Notes: generated by a model from the sequence alone, not told the origin. 64,000 nucleotides of DNA from Pseudomonas sp. N3-W (GCF_024970185.1 NZ_CP103965.1:3406001-3470000); one strand, 5' to 3'; shown: positions 35,934 to 44,941, numbered from the stretch's first letter. Numbers and translations are program-made.

Positions 35934-35979
35934 CGGTATCAAAGAGCTCCTTTGGTTGGCCGCAACCAACCAATTCTTT

Positions 35980-36014
35980 GCCCCGCGTCTCATTCGGTCG
36001 CGGGGCTTTTTTTT
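35980..36014 (+). terminator. Intrinsic terminator of mexEF-oprN
   Basis: GCCCCGCG and CGCGGGGC form a GC-rich stem followed by eight T residues, 46 bases after the oprN stop. A smaller hairpin (GGTTGG/CCAACC, 35953-35971) lies just upstream. Confidence 0.93.
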
Positions 36015-36042
36015 GCCCGGGATTCAGCCACACCCCATACCC

Positions 36043-36072
36043 CCCTGTGGGAGCAGGCTCGCTCCCACAGGG
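36043..36072. repeat. Single REP hairpin
   Basis: CCCTGTGGGAGC and GCTCCCACAGGG are separated by AGGCTC and form a perfect 12-bp stem directly behind the oprN terminator. Confidence 0.9.
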
Positions 36073-36202
36073 TAGACAGTGATTTGCGGAGGAGTGATCA
36101 ATCAGATCGATCACCCCGTCAGCCATAGCAATTGGACAGACCCCGCGCAAACTCCTAGGCTTCAATACGCTGCGAAAGCGTCCCTCGAAAAAGCCCCCGT
36201 CC

Positions 36203-37099
36203 ATGATTGTGCGTCCCAAGCCGAACCTGATCGGCATTCTGTTTTCCCTCAAGGGCTCGATTGCCAAGCGTATTGCCTTGCGCAGCCTGCTGGTCACGCT
36301 GCTCGCGTCGGTGATTGTGCTGGTCGAAACCTGGCACCCGGCCTATTTCTCCAAGGTCAACGCCACGCCCTTCACCTTGCTGGGATTGTCGTTGTCGATT
36401 TTCATGAGCTTTCGCAACAACGCCTGCTACGACCGCTGGTGGGAAGGCCGTAAACAGCTCGGGCAGTTGATCATCGAGGTGCGTTCGTTGCTGCGCCAGA
36501 CCCAGGACCTGATGAGTGCTGCCGAACGTGAACGCCTGTTGCGCGAGCTCTGCGGTTTTGCCCATGGCCTGATCGCTCGCCTGCGCCATGAAGACGAAGT
36601 GGCCGCGATCAGCGTCTGGGCCGAGCCGGTCGACAGCGCTCATCCGAACATCACCGACGCGCTGTTGCAACGCATCGGCGCCCGTTGCTCACAGCTGGCG
36701 AAAAACGGCCAGATCAGCGAATGGCGCTACACCCAGCTGGAATCCCGACTGGTGAGCCTGAGCCAGGTCCAGGCCAGTTGCGAGCGGATCAAAAGCACGC
36801 CACTGCCCTTCCCTTACACCTTGCTGCTGCACCGCACCATTTACCTGTTCTGCATTCTGTTGCCGTTCGCCATGGCCGAGCCGCTGGGCTGGCTGACCCC
36901 GGTGTTCACCGCCATCGTCAGCTACACCTTTTTCGGCCTGGACGAAATCGGCGACGACCTCGAAGACCCGTTCGGCTTCGACGAGAACGATCTGCCCTGC
37001 AATGCAATTTTGCGCACCGTGGAGCGCGAAGTGCTGGCCGCGCTGGGGCAAACCGTGCTGCCGCCAGCCCTTGAGCCAGACGACTACGTGCTGAACTGA
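36203..37099 (+). CDS. Bestrophin-like (YneE/UPF0187) ion channel
   Basis: 298-residue inner-membrane protein of the bestrophin family; bacterial homologues form pentameric cation-permeable channels. Membrane segments are at about 24-42 (RSLLVTLLASVIVLVETW), 54-70, and two near 208-250 (LHRTIYLFCILLPFAMAEPL, PVFTAIVSYTFFGLDEIG). Diagnostic stretches are FRNNACYDRWWEGRK and DEIGDDLEDPFG followed by NDLPCNAI. The start is ATG 36203. It is followed 77 bases later by a TPR gene on the same strand. Ion selectivity and role cannot be read from the sequence. Confidence 0.92.
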   Translation: MIVRPKPNLIGILFSLKGSIAKRIALRSLLVTLLASVIVLVETWHPAYFSKVNATPFTLLGLSLSIFMSFRNNACYDRWWEGRKQLGQLIIEVRSLLRQTQDLMSAAERERLLRELCGFAHGLIARLRHEDEVAAISVWAEPVDSAHPNITDALLQRIGARCSQLAKNGQISEWRYTQLESRLVSLSQVQASCERIKSTPLPFPYTLLLHRTIYLFCILLPFAMAEPLGWLTPVFTAIVSYTFFGLDEIGDDLEDPFGFDENDLPCNAILRTVEREVLAALGQTVLPPALEPDDYVLN

Positions 37100-37176
37100 G
37101 AGCGGGGTTTGACTCGACGCGCCACCTGACCGAAGCTGATGGCTTTGCCAAAGCCTGCCAGCTTCCGGAACCCTGC

Positions 37177-38232
37177 ATGCCTCAGTCCCGCCGCTACCTG
37201 CTTGTCAGCCTCTGTGTGGTGTTTGCCATCGCCCTCGCCTGGTTTTTCCTGCGCAGCACCACGCCGAAAATTCCGGAAGCGATCCTGCATGGTTATAGCC
37301 CGGCACTGTCCAAGGCACGCGCCGGCCAGCCAGGCGCGGCGCGGGTGCTTTATCAACAGTTGGCCCGCCCTGACCTGACCGCCAAACGGCGCATCTGGCT
37401 CTTGGCCGAACTGCCCAACTACCCCAGCCCCCAGGCCTTGAAGTTTGCCGATGCGGACCTGCACGACGCCTCGGCAGACGTGCGCGAAGCGGCGATCAAA
37501 AGCATCGTCGGCCTCGTGCCAAGCGGTCAGCGCAGTTTGCTGCTGGGGCCGATGCTCGATGACAGTGAACAATCTGTACGCTTTGCCGCGATCAATGCAC
37601 TGCTGGGTCTGTCACCGGATGATCTGGGCCTGTATTTCGGGCCGTTGCAGCAAGCCATCGATGGCTGGGAGCTGGTCCTGCGGGCAGCACCGCAAAGTGC
37701 CGAGACCCAATACCAACTGGCGCGCCTGCATCTGCACAATGCCGAACTGAAAGCGGCGCAACAGGCGCTGGAGCAGACTCTGCAACTGGAGCCCGGCAAC
37801 CTGCCGGCGCTGGTGATGCAAATCGAAGTGCTGGACAAACAGGGTCAAAGCGACGCCGCCCGGCAGTTATTGGCCAGACAGCTGCAAGCCCAACCCGATT
37901 CGGCGTATCTGCAACATGCGTTGGGGCTGTGGTTGCTCAATCACGGGCAGAGCGAATATGCACTGCTCGGTCTGTCGAAAGCTGTGGAGCTGGAGCCGGA
38001 TAACAAAAACTATCGCTTCGACCTGGCCACCACCCTGCACGGCCAGCAAGAACTGGAAGCGGCGCAGAAACAGTTGCAGGAGATCGTCGAGCGCCACCCC
38101 GCCGACCGCAAGGCGCGAGTGCTGCTGATCAGTTACTGGAAGGAAAGCGGGCAATTGCAGAATGTGCAGGTCCTGCTGGCGCAGCTGGAACAGATGAACC
38201 CGGATGATCCGGCGTTGCAGCAGGGTCTTTAA
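37177..38232 (+). CDS. Membrane-anchored TPR/HEAT-repeat protein
   Basis: 351-residue protein with one N-terminal membrane anchor (residues 7-25, YLLVSLCVVFAIALAWFFL), so the bulk faces the periplasm. HEAT-like repeats are at about 85-145 (DVREAAIKSIVGLV, SVRFAAINALLGL). At least four TPR units follow from about 165 to the end (AETQYQLARLHLHNAELKAA, LPALVMQIEVLDKQGQSDAA, NYRFDLATTLHGQQELEAAQ). CGGAA precedes the ATG. It is probably a scaffold or assembly factor and may be cotranscribed with the bestrophin gene. The specific partner is unknown. Confidence 0.85.
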   Translation: MPQSRRYLLVSLCVVFAIALAWFFLRSTTPKIPEAILHGYSPALSKARAGQPGAARVLYQQLARPDLTAKRRIWLLAELPNYPSPQALKFADADLHDASADVREAAIKSIVGLVPSGQRSLLLGPMLDDSEQSVRFAAINALLGLSPDDLGLYFGPLQQAIDGWELVLRAAPQSAETQYQLARLHLHNAELKAAQQALEQTLQLEPGNLPALVMQIEVLDKQGQSDAARQLLARQLQAQPDSAYLQHALGLWLLNHGQSEYALLGLSKAVELEPDNKNYRFDLATTLHGQQELEAAQKQLQEIVERHPADRKARVLLISYWKESGQLQNVQVLLAQLEQMNPDDPALQQGL

Positions 38233-38441
38233 ACCACCGCAATCTGCAGCAAGACGCAAAACCCGTGGGAACTGCACTCGCCTGACAGAAAATTGCCATT
38301 CTCAAAAATCTTGTACAAAAAACCTGTACAACAGCAAAACCTCGGAACCCCCGTCTCGGCCAACGGTCAAGTGAAACAGGCAGTTCATTCAGGCGCTTGA
38401 CGCCTGCTGCCGCACTTCCCCTGTTCATGAGAGGGCATTTT

Positions 38442-39944
38442 TTGTCTACATCTAACGAGTTGTTCAGTGCAAAAGCCGCCACAGGCATCGAAGGTCTGGA
38501 TGACATCCTGGCCGGTGGATTGTCTCGCGGCCATGTGTTTTTGCTGGAGGGTGAACCCGGAACCGGCAAAACCACCGTTGCCTTGCATTTTCTGCTCGCC
38601 GGTGCCCGTGCCGGGGAGCGCTCGTTGTACATCACCCTGTCGGAAACCGAGCGCGAGCTGCGTCAAGGCGCGTTGTCCCACGGCTGGGAGCTGGATGAGA
38701 ACATCCATATCTTCGAGTTGACCCCGCCGGAAAGCCTGCTCAACGCCGAACATCAGCAAAGTTTGCTGTACTCATCCGACCTGGAACTGGGCGAAGCCAC
38801 CAAGCAGATTTTTGAAGTGGTGGAACGGACCAAGCCGACGCGAGTAGTCCTCGACAGCCTCTCGGAAATCCGCCTGCTGGCGCAAAGCTCGCTGCGCTAT
38901 CGCCGGCAGATCCTGGCGATCAAACACTACTTCGTGCGCTATGACGCCACTGTAGTGCTGCTGGATGACCTGACCACCGAATCCCTCGATAAAACCGTAC
39001 ACAGTGTGGCCCACGGCGTGATTCGCCTTGAAGAGCTGACGCCCAACTACGGCGCAGAGCGGCGGCGGATTCGCGTAGTGAAATACCGTGGCCAGAAATA
39101 CCGCGGCGGTTATCACGATTTCACCATCATGGGCGACGGCGTCCACGTCTTCCCGCGGCTGGTGGCTGCCGAACACCGGGGCAAGTATGTCCGTCAACAA
39201 TTGACCAGCGGCATTCGGGAAATGGACGCACTGCTCGGCGGCGGTATCGAGACCGGTTCCAGCACGCTGATTCTCGGCCCGGCCGGTACGGGCAAATCGC
39301 TGATCTCGATGATCTTTGCCGCTGCCGCCGTGATCCGTGGCGAAAAAGCCGCGCTGTTCATTTTCGATGAAGAGTTGGGACTGCTGTTCGAGCGCATGAA
39401 AAACATGGGCATCGACCTCAAGGCCCTGCAAGACACCGGCAACCTGCTGATCGAACAGGTGGACGCGGCCGAACTGTCTCCCGGCGAGTTTTCCCACCGG
39501 GTTCGCCGCTGCGTCGATGAGCGCAACATCAAGACCGTGGTCATCGACAGCATCAACGGCTATCAAGCGGCGATGCCGGAAGAAAATGCGTTGGTGCTGC
39601 ACATGCACGAGCTGTTGCTGTACCTCAACCGCCAGGGCGCTGCGACTTTCATGACCGTCGCCCAGCACGGACTGGTCGGCGACATGCAGGCGCCGGTGGA
39701 CATCACTTACCTGGCCGACACGGTCATTCTGCTGCGCTACTTCGAAGCCCTGGGCAAAGTGCGCCGGGCAATCTCGATCATCAAGAAACGCACCGGCAGC
39801 CATGAATCGACCATTCGCGAGTACCGCATCAGCGGCCACGGCATGACCATCGGCGAACCGCTGGATGCCTTCCAGGGTGTGCTCCGTGGCGTGCCCACTT
39901 ACCTGGGCGCGAGTAACCCGCTGCTCAAGGAAGATGACCAGTGA
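38442..39944 (+). CDS. KaiC-like double-RecA ATPase
   Basis: Two-domain KaiC homologue of 500 residues. AGAGGG stands 6 bases before TTG 38442, so I place the start there; an in-frame ATG at 38427 has no ribosome-binding site and would overlap it. CI domain: Walker A GEPGTGKTT (37-45), Walker B-like RVVLDSL. CII domain: Walker A GPAGTGKSL (279-287), catalytic glutamates in FDEELG (310-311), VVIDSINGY. The positions matching cyanobacterial Ser431/Thr432 read Thr422-Tyr423, so phosphorylation is possible. No kaiA or kaiB is present. Its stop overlaps the GTG start of the kinase gene (GTGA), so the two proteins are translationally coupled and likely work together. Confidence 0.9.
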   Translation: MSTSNELFSAKAATGIEGLDDILAGGLSRGHVFLLEGEPGTGKTTVALHFLLAGARAGERSLYITLSETERELRQGALSHGWELDENIHIFELTPPESLLNAEHQQSLLYSSDLELGEATKQIFEVVERTKPTRVVLDSLSEIRLLAQSSLRYRRQILAIKHYFVRYDATVVLLDDLTTESLDKTVHSVAHGVIRLEELTPNYGAERRRIRVVKYRGQKYRGGYHDFTIMGDGVHVFPRLVAAEHRGKYVRQQLTSGIREMDALLGGGIETGSSTLILGPAGTGKSLISMIFAAAAVIRGEKAALFIFDEELGLLFERMKNMGIDLKALQDTGNLLIEQVDAAELSPGEFSHRVRRCVDERNIKTVVIDSINGYQAAMPEENALVLHMHELLLYLNRQGAATFMTVAQHGLVGDMQAPVDITYLADTVILLRYFEALGKVRRAISIIKKRTGSHESTIREYRISGHGMTIGEPLDAFQGVLRGVPTYLGASNPLLKEDDQ

Positions 39945-41611
39945 ACGCGGTCACAGCGATTTCCGAGCGCGCGATAATTCTCGCGCCGCTGGGTCGCGAC
40001 AGCCAGATTGCGCTGATGATGCTCAACGAAGCGGGTTACGAGGGCATTGTCACTCGGAACTTGCCGGCGTTGTGCAACGAACTTGAGCACGGTGCCGGCT
40101 TGCTGCTGATTTCTTCCGAGGCGTTGCTCGGCACCGATCTTGAACCGTTGTTTGGCCTGATCGAACAGCAGCCGGCCTGGTCTGATATTCCCATCGTCCT
40201 GATGACTCACCACGGTGGTCCGGAACAGAACCCGGCGTCGCGCTTCAGCCCACAACTGGGCAACGTGACGTTTCTGGAACGACCTTTTCATCCGGTCACC
40301 CTGATCAGTCTGGTCAGCACCGCATTGCGCGGGCGACGACGACAATATGAAGCCAGGGACCGGCTGATCGACTTGAGCCAGAGCGAACTGCGCCTGCAAA
40401 ACACCCTCGAAACCCTCGAACAACAGGTCGAGGAACGCACCGCGCAACTGCGGCATAACGAGGAAGTCCTGCGCCAGTCGCAAAAAATGGAAGCCGTCGG
40501 CCAACTGACTGGCGGCATCGCCCACGACTTCAACAACATGCTGACCGGCATTATCGGCAGCCTCGAATTGTTGCGTCGCCGGCTGGCCCGTGGTCGCACG
40601 GAGGATCTGGACAGCCTGATCGACCTGGGCGTGACCTCGGCCAACCGCGCCGCCGGTCTGACCCATCGCTTGCTGGCGTTTTCCCGTCGCCAGTCACTGG
40701 ACTCCAAACCCGTGGCGATGAATACCCTGGTGGTGTCCATGGGCGAGCTGCTTTTGCGCAGCCTTAACGAAAGCATCAAGCTGGACATGCAGCTGGGGGA
40801 GCCGTTGTGGATCGCCGAGGCGGACCCCAATCAGCTGGAAAACGCCTTGCTCAACCTCGTCCTTAACGCCCGGGACGCCATGCCCAACGGCGGCCAGTTA
40901 GCGGTCAAGACCTTCAATCAGCATATGGATGAGACGTTCACCGAAGCCCACGGCAACCTCCAACCGGGAGATTATGTGGTGCTGAGTGTCACAGACAGTG
41001 GTTGTGGCATGCCACAAAGCACCATAAACCGGGCCTTTGATCCATTCTTCACGACCAAACCCATCGGCCAGGGCACCGGGCTGGGGTTGTCGATGATTTA
41101 CGGCTTCAGCAAGCAGTCCGGTGGTCATGTGACCATTCAAAGCGAAGTGGGCACAGGCACGACGGTGACTCTTTATCTACCCCGTTATAGCGGTGATGTG
41201 GCGCAGGACTCACCGCAAGATACCCAGCAGGCGCCTTATGCTCAGGATGGCGAAACCGTTTTGATCGTCGAGGACGATCCGGCGGTTCGGGTATTGGTCA
41301 GCGCGGTGTTGAGCGAGTTGGGTTACGCGTTTGTCGAGGCGGGTGACGCTGACAGCGCGGTGCCGATTCTGGATTCGGCGCAGCGTATCGACCTGCTGAT
41401 CAGCGACGTCGGCCTGCCCGGCATGAACGGCCGGCAACTGGCGGAAATCGGCCGCCAGTACCGCCCGGACCTGAAGGTGCTGTTCATTACCGGCTATGCC
41501 GAACACGCGGCGGTGCGCGGTGGCTTTCTCGACCCCGGCATGCAGATGATCACCAAGCCGTTTACGTTCGACCTGCTGACCGCCAAAGTGCGGGAGATGA
41601 TCAAAATCTGA
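39941..41611 (+). CDS. Hybrid histidine kinase with pseudo-receiver, coupled to the KaiC homologue
   Basis: 556-residue soluble hybrid kinase with a GTG start overlapping the kaiC-like stop. The N-terminal domain (about 8-130) has the pattern of a receiver but lacks the acceptor aspartate: LLLISSEALLG stands where a receiver has LLISD. A coiled coil (140-185) leads to the H-box GGIAHDFNNML (His195), then N-box NLVLNARDAMP, G1 TDSGCGM, F-box FDPFFTTK and G2 GTGLGLSMIYG. A C-terminal receiver (439-556) keeps its acceptor Asp489 (LLISDVGLPG) and the Lys in ITKPF. No transmembrane segment. A pseudo-receiver kinase beside KaiC recalls cyanobacterial CikA (analogy only). Its last codons are duplicated in a downstream tandem repeat. 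Confidence 0.9.
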   Translation: MNAVTAISERAIILAPLGRDSQIALMMLNEAGYEGIVTRNLPALCNELEHGAGLLLISSEALLGTDLEPLFGLIEQQPAWSDIPIVLMTHHGGPEQNPASRFSPQLGNVTFLERPFHPVTLISLVSTALRGRRRQYEARDRLIDLSQSELRLQNTLETLEQQVEERTAQLRHNEEVLRQSQKMEAVGQLTGGIAHDFNNMLTGIIGSLELLRRRLARGRTEDLDSLIDLGVTSANRAAGLTHRLLAFSRRQSLDSKPVAMNTLVVSMGELLLRSLNESIKLDMQLGEPLWIAEADPNQLENALLNLVLNARDAMPNGGQLAVKTFNQHMDETFTEAHGNLQPGDYVVLSVTDSGCGMPQSTINRAFDPFFTTKPIGQGTGLGLSMIYGFSKQSGGHVTIQSEVGTGTTVTLYLPRYSGDVAQDSPQDTQQAPYAQDGETVLIVEDDPAVRVLVSAVLSELGYAFVEAGDADSAVPILDSAQRIDLLISDVGLPGMNGRQLAEIGRQYRPDLKVLFITGYAEHAAVRGGFLDPGMQMITKPFTFDLLTAKVREMIKI

Positions 41612-41718
41612 AAAACTACCAATGCCCAGTGTGATCAAATCTGAAAGCCGGCACTGGCTAGCTTGATCAAATCTGAAAGCTGCCACTGGCCAGCTTGATC
41701 AAATCTGAAAGCCGCCAC
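41598..41718 (+). repeat. Tandem 32-34-bp repeat spanning the kinase stop codon
   Basis: Four units begin at 41598, 41632, 41664 and 41696, each starting TGATCAAA(A)TCTGAAA. Units 2 and 3 differ at only three positions and share CACTGGC(T/C)AGCT; unit 1 contains the last codons and the TGA of the kinase gene; unit 4 is partial and runs into a REP-like element. The spacing has no unique spacers, so it is not CRISPR. Confidence 0.9.
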
Positions 41719-41723
41719 CGTCT

Positions 41724-41856
41724 CGTGGCGAGGGAGCTTGCTCCCGCTGGGTCGCGAAGCGGCCCCAAAAACCTCTAGCCGGGTGTGCCTGACAGGCCCC
41801 ACTTGCAGGTATCACGACTGCTGCGCAGCCGAGCGCGAGCAAGCGCCCTCGCCACA
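41724..41856. repeat. Divergent REP pair between convergent signalling genes
   Basis: CGTGGCGAGGGAGCTTGCTC opens the element and GAGCAAGCGCCCTCGCCAC closes it in inverted orientation about 90 bases later. The family is related to, but distinct from, the GTGGGAGC repeats elsewhere. It separates the convergent kinase (plus) and receiver (minus) genes. Confidence 0.8.
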
Positions 41857-41887
41857 AGAGCAGTATCTCCGAACGGCTGAGGGGCGC

Positions 41888-42265
41888 TTATGAAAGCATG
41901 TCCTGCATGATCTCCTGCAACACATCCAGATCGAACGGTTTGCCCAGTATCGGTGCCTTGCGCGTGATCGGGCTGTCGGTCTCGCGGATTTCCTGCGGGT
42001 AGCCACTGATGAAAATCACCTTGAGTTCCGGTCGCAGCTTTACCGCGGGCTCGGCAATCTGCACACCGGAGATGCCGCCAGGCAGGCGGAAGTCGGTGAT
42101 CATCATGTCCAGGTGCGGTTTGCTCGCCAGGATTTCAAAGGCCTGCTCGCCGTTTTCGGCCTGCAGCACCCGATATCCCTCACCCGACAGATAGGCGGAC
42201 AACACCATCAGAATCGAGGGGTCATCCTCGACGATGAGTACTACGTCTTGTGCATCTTCACTCAT
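41888..42265 (-). CDS. Stand-alone response-regulator receiver
   Basis: 125-residue single-domain receiver. The start is ATG 42265 (MSEDAQDVVLIVEDD), supported by AAAGG; longer starts at 42286 and 42313 lack one. It has the acidic pocket VEDD, acceptor Asp in MMITDFRLPGG, the switch Ser in FISGYP and the Lys in GKPFD. There is no DNA-binding or enzymatic output, so it must act by protein contact or as a phosphate sink. It lies 77 bases behind the hybrid kinase gene on the same strand and is the last gene of the kinase-CheR-CheB-kinase operon. Confidence 0.92.
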   Translation of the reverse strand: MSEDAQDVVLIVEDDPSILMVLSAYLSGEGYRVLQAENGEQAFEILASKPHLDMMITDFRLPGGISGVQIAEPAVKLRPELKVIFISGYPQEIRETDSPITRKAPILGKPFDLDVLQEIMQDMLS

Positions 42266-42342
42266 GGGAAGCCTTTGTTCGGTCATTAGCTGCTGATACG
42301 ACCGTGCGGTCACTCAGAGGTTGCGTCCATCCGGCTGTTTTC

Positions 42343-43524
42343 CTACAGCGGCAGACAAACGCGAAATAAGGCGCCTTCGTTGATTTTGCTCTCGACGGCG
42401 ATGGATCCGCCATGGGCGGCAACGATTTGTTCAGAAATAAATAACCCCAGGCCCAGACCGGCGACGACTGTCTTGGCCGAAACCCGTTCGAACTGCTGGA
42501 AAATACGCTTCTGGTTCTCTTCGCTGATGCCAATCCCGCGATCCTGAACCTCGACCCGCGCCTGACCATCCTGGCTGTAAACGCGCACGTCGATCGGGCT
42601 CTTGCCACCGTAACGCAGGGCGTTGGTCAGCAGATTGGAGATCACCTGCTCGATTCGGAACTCGTCCCAGTTGCCCTCCACCGGCGCGTCGGCGGTGAAC
42701 GTCACCGATGACTCGGCGGCGGCGACTTGTGGCGCAAAGTTTTGCAGCAGGTTGTCCACCAGCTTCACCAGATCGAAGCGGTTCGGCCGGATCGACAACT
42801 TGCCGGTGCGGATACGCGAGACGTCGAGCATGTCTTCGATCAGGCGGATCAGGCTTTTGATCTGCCGCTCGTCGCGGTCGACCATGGCGTGCATCTTGTC
42901 CAGCGTGAACGCTGCGGCGTTGTCCCGGGCCAGGTGCATCTTGCGCAATTGAGTTTCGAGGATCAGCCCGTTGAGTGGCGTACGTACTTCGTGGGCCACA
43001 ATGGACATGAAATCATCGCGCATGCGTACCGCCTGCTCCAGTTCCGACTGGGTGCTCTGCAACTGCTTGAGCAGCGCTTCCTGCTCGCGGCGGCTCTGCT
43101 CCAGCGCTTCGACCTGCTGCTTCATGGCCTTGCTTTGGCGGTACAACTCGACGAACACGTTGACCTTGCTCTTGACCGCATGGATGTCCAGCGGCTTGTG
43201 CAGAAAGTCGACGGCACCGCTTTCGTAGCCTTTGAAAGCGTAGTTCAGCTCACGGCCGGCGGCACTGACGAAGACGATCGGGATGTTCTTGGTTCTCTCC
43301 ATGCCGCGCATCAGTTCGGCCAGTTCGAAGCCGTTCATGCCGGGCATCTGCACGTCGAGAATGGCCATGGCGAACTCGTGTTGCAGCAGCAGCGACAGCG
43401 CTTCATCCGCCGACAGCGCCTTGTACACCGTGCGGTCTTCACGCTTGATCAGCGCTTCGAGGGCCAGCAGGTTCTCCGGCAGATCGTCGACGATCAGCAG
43501 TTTGGCTTGAATATGACTTAGCAT
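42343..43524 (-). CDS. Receiver-histidine kinase hybrid
   Basis: 393-residue soluble protein with an N-terminal receiver (LLIVDDLPEN, acceptor Asp57 in AILDVQMPGMNG, Lys110 in FLHKPLD). A coiled coil (about 125-170) leads to a kinase core with H-box VAHEVRTPLN (His178), N-box ISNLLTNALRYG, G1 VQDRGIGIS and G2 GLGLGLFISEQI. This receiver-first order means the kinase is likely controlled by phosphorylation from another kinase, probably the large upstream one. The ATG lies inside the last codons of cheB (7-base overlap), so translation is coupled. Confidence 0.93.
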   Translation of the reverse strand: MLSHIQAKLLIVDDLPENLLALEALIKREDRTVYKALSADEALSLLLQHEFAMAILDVQMPGMNGFELAELMRGMERTKNIPIVFVSAAGRELNYAFKGYESGAVDFLHKPLDIHAVKSKVNVFVELYRQSKAMKQQVEALEQSRREQEALLKQLQSTQSELEQAVRMRDDFMSIVAHEVRTPLNGLILETQLRKMHLARDNAAAFTLDKMHAMVDRDERQIKSLIRLIEDMLDVSRIRTGKLSIRPNRFDLVKLVDNLLQNFAPQVAAAESSVTFTADAPVEGNWDEFRIEQVISNLLTNALRYGGKSPIDVRVYSQDGQARVEVQDRGIGISEENQKRIFQQFERVSAKTVVAGLGLGLFISEQIVAAHGGSIAVESKINEGALFRVCLPL

Positions 43525-44111
43525 GCGTTTCGTTCCAGCTCGACAAGCAGACGGCCGATGCCGTGAATAGAGAGAATATGGTCAGGCTGGTGCAAGTCCA
43601 GCGCCGCCTTGGGCATGGTTGCGACCTGGGCTTCATCCGGGTCCTGTACCACTGTCATGCCGCCACGCTGTTTGACCTGGGCCAGGCCACGCGCACCGTC
43701 GCGGTTGGCACCGGTCAGCAAGACCGCCGCCAGCGTCGGGCCATAGGCATCGGCGGCTGATTCAAACAGGTAATCGATAGCGGGTCGCGAGTGATGCAGG
43801 CGATCTTCCAGGCTCAGCGAAAAGCTGCGGTCCTGTTCCACCGACAGGTGATAGCCGGGTGCGGCAAAGTACAGGGTGCCAGGCTCGACAACGATCTTGT
43901 CGCCCGCCTCTGTCACCGGCATTGCCACTCGCCGGGCAAACACCTCGGCCAGATGACTGCGACGCTCGTCTGGCAAGTGCAGCACCACGATGATCGGCAG
44001 CGCAAAACCTTCACGCAGCGGGCTGAGCATGTTCAGCAACGCCTCTACGCCGCCCGCCGAGGCACCGATCACAATGGCCTCGACACGAGGCAGATCCATG
44101 GCTGTACTCAT
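43518..44111 (-). CDS. CheB-type methylesterase domain protein without receiver
   Basis: 197 residues comprising only the CheB catalytic domain. The triad is present: Ser18 (GASAGG), His45 (VVLHLPD) and Asp138 (TGANRDGA). It lacks the N-terminal receiver of chemotaxis CheB. In this family the enzyme removes methyl esters or deamidates glutamines on receptor-like proteins. No chemoreceptor, CheA or CheW gene is in the window. It overlaps cheR by four bases (ATGA) and the downstream kinase gene by seven, so it is an integral part of this operon. Confidence 0.93.
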   Translation of the reverse strand: MSTAMDLPRVEAIVIGASAGGVEALLNMLSPLREGFALPIIVVLHLPDERRSHLAEVFARRVAMPVTEAGDKIVVEPGTLYFAAPGYHLSVEQDRSFSLSLEDRLHHSRPAIDYLFESAADAYGPTLAAVLLTGANRDGARGLAQVKQRGGMTVVQDPDEAQVATMPKAALDLHQPDHILSIHGIGRLLVELERNAC

Positions 44112-44941
44112 GATTTACGGTAGATCCGCTCTTGTTTGACCAGCGGCACGAACTGACTGCCGAATGCGGAAAAATCCGGGGTTTCCTTGCTGCCCAACAC
44201 CAGGAAACCGCGATGGCAAAGGGATTCGTGAAACAGCCCGAATGCCCGATCCTGCAATTTCTTATTGAAATAAATCAATACATTACGGCACGAAATCAAT
44301 TGGGTTTCTGAAAAGACGCTGTCGGTCGCCAGGCTGTGATCGGCGAACGTCACGTTCTCGCACAGGCTCTTGTCGAAAATCGCATAACCGTAGGCCGCCG
44401 TATAGTAATCGGCGAATGAATGCTGACCTCCGGCCTGCTGATAATTAGCCGTGTAGGCCCGGACATTTTCCATGGAGAAAATGCCCTGCTTGGCCTTGTC
44501 CAGCGAACGCGGATTGATGTCGGTGGCATAGATGATGGTGCGGTCCAGCAGGCCTTCCTCACGCAACAGGATGGCCATCGAATACACCTCTTCACCGGTG
44601 CTGCAACCGGCGATCCAGATCTTGATCGACGGGTAGGTCTTGAGCAGCGGCACCACTTCCTTGCGAATCGCCAGGAAGTGCGACGGATCACGAAACATCT
44701 CGCTGACCGGGATGGTCAGCAATTGCAGCAACTGCATGAACGCAGTCGGGTCGTGCAGGACTTTTTCCTGCAGGGCCGAGATCGTCGCGCACTCGAACTG
44801 GCTCAACGCATGACTGACCCGTCGCTTGATCGACGCGCCGGAGTAATCGCGAAAATCGTAGCTGTACTTGAGGTAAATCGCCTCGATCAACAAGCGCAGT
44901 TCGATTTCGCTATTTCGCTCCACTGAATGATTGCGTTCCAC
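44108..44941 (-). CDS. CheR-type protein-glutamate methyltransferase
   Basis: S-adenosylmethionine-dependent methyltransferase. I place the start at GTG 44941, which overlaps the upstream kinase stop (TAGTG), giving 277 residues; a GTG at 44968 inside the kinase gene and another at 44920 are alternatives. The N-terminal helical domain (about 12-75, FRDYSGASIKRRVSHALS) precedes the SAM-binding fold with WIAGCSTGEEVYSMA, IYATDINPRSLDKA and LISCRNVLIYF. No TPR or pentapeptide-binding tail is present. It pairs with CheB in a non-chemotaxis operon, so it probably tunes the sensing of the large kinase or an unlinked receptor. Confidence 0.92.
   Translation of the reverse strand: MERNHSVERNSEIELRLLIEAIYLKYSYDFRDYSGASIKRRVSHALSQFECATISALQEKVLHDPTAFMQLLQLLTIPVSEMFRDPSHFLAIRKEVVPLLKTYPSIKIWIAGCSTGEEVYSMAILLREEGLLDRTIIYATDINPRSLDKAKQGIFSMENVRAYTANYQQAGGQHSFADYYTAAYGYAIFDKSLCENVTFADHSLATDSVFSETQLISCRNVLIYFNKKLQDRAFGLFHESLCHRGFLVLGSKETPDFSAFGSQFVPLVKQERIYRKS

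Noticed and set aside
38442..39944. DnaB/RadA-type recombinase
   Set aside because: Two consecutive RecA-like domains with KaiC-specific blocks (RRAISIIKKRTGSHESTIRE) fit KaiC better; RadA has one domain plus zinc finger and Lon-like tail.
41598..41718. CRISPR-like array
   Set aside because: The units abut with no unique spacers, number only four, and start inside a coding sequence; no cas genes are present.
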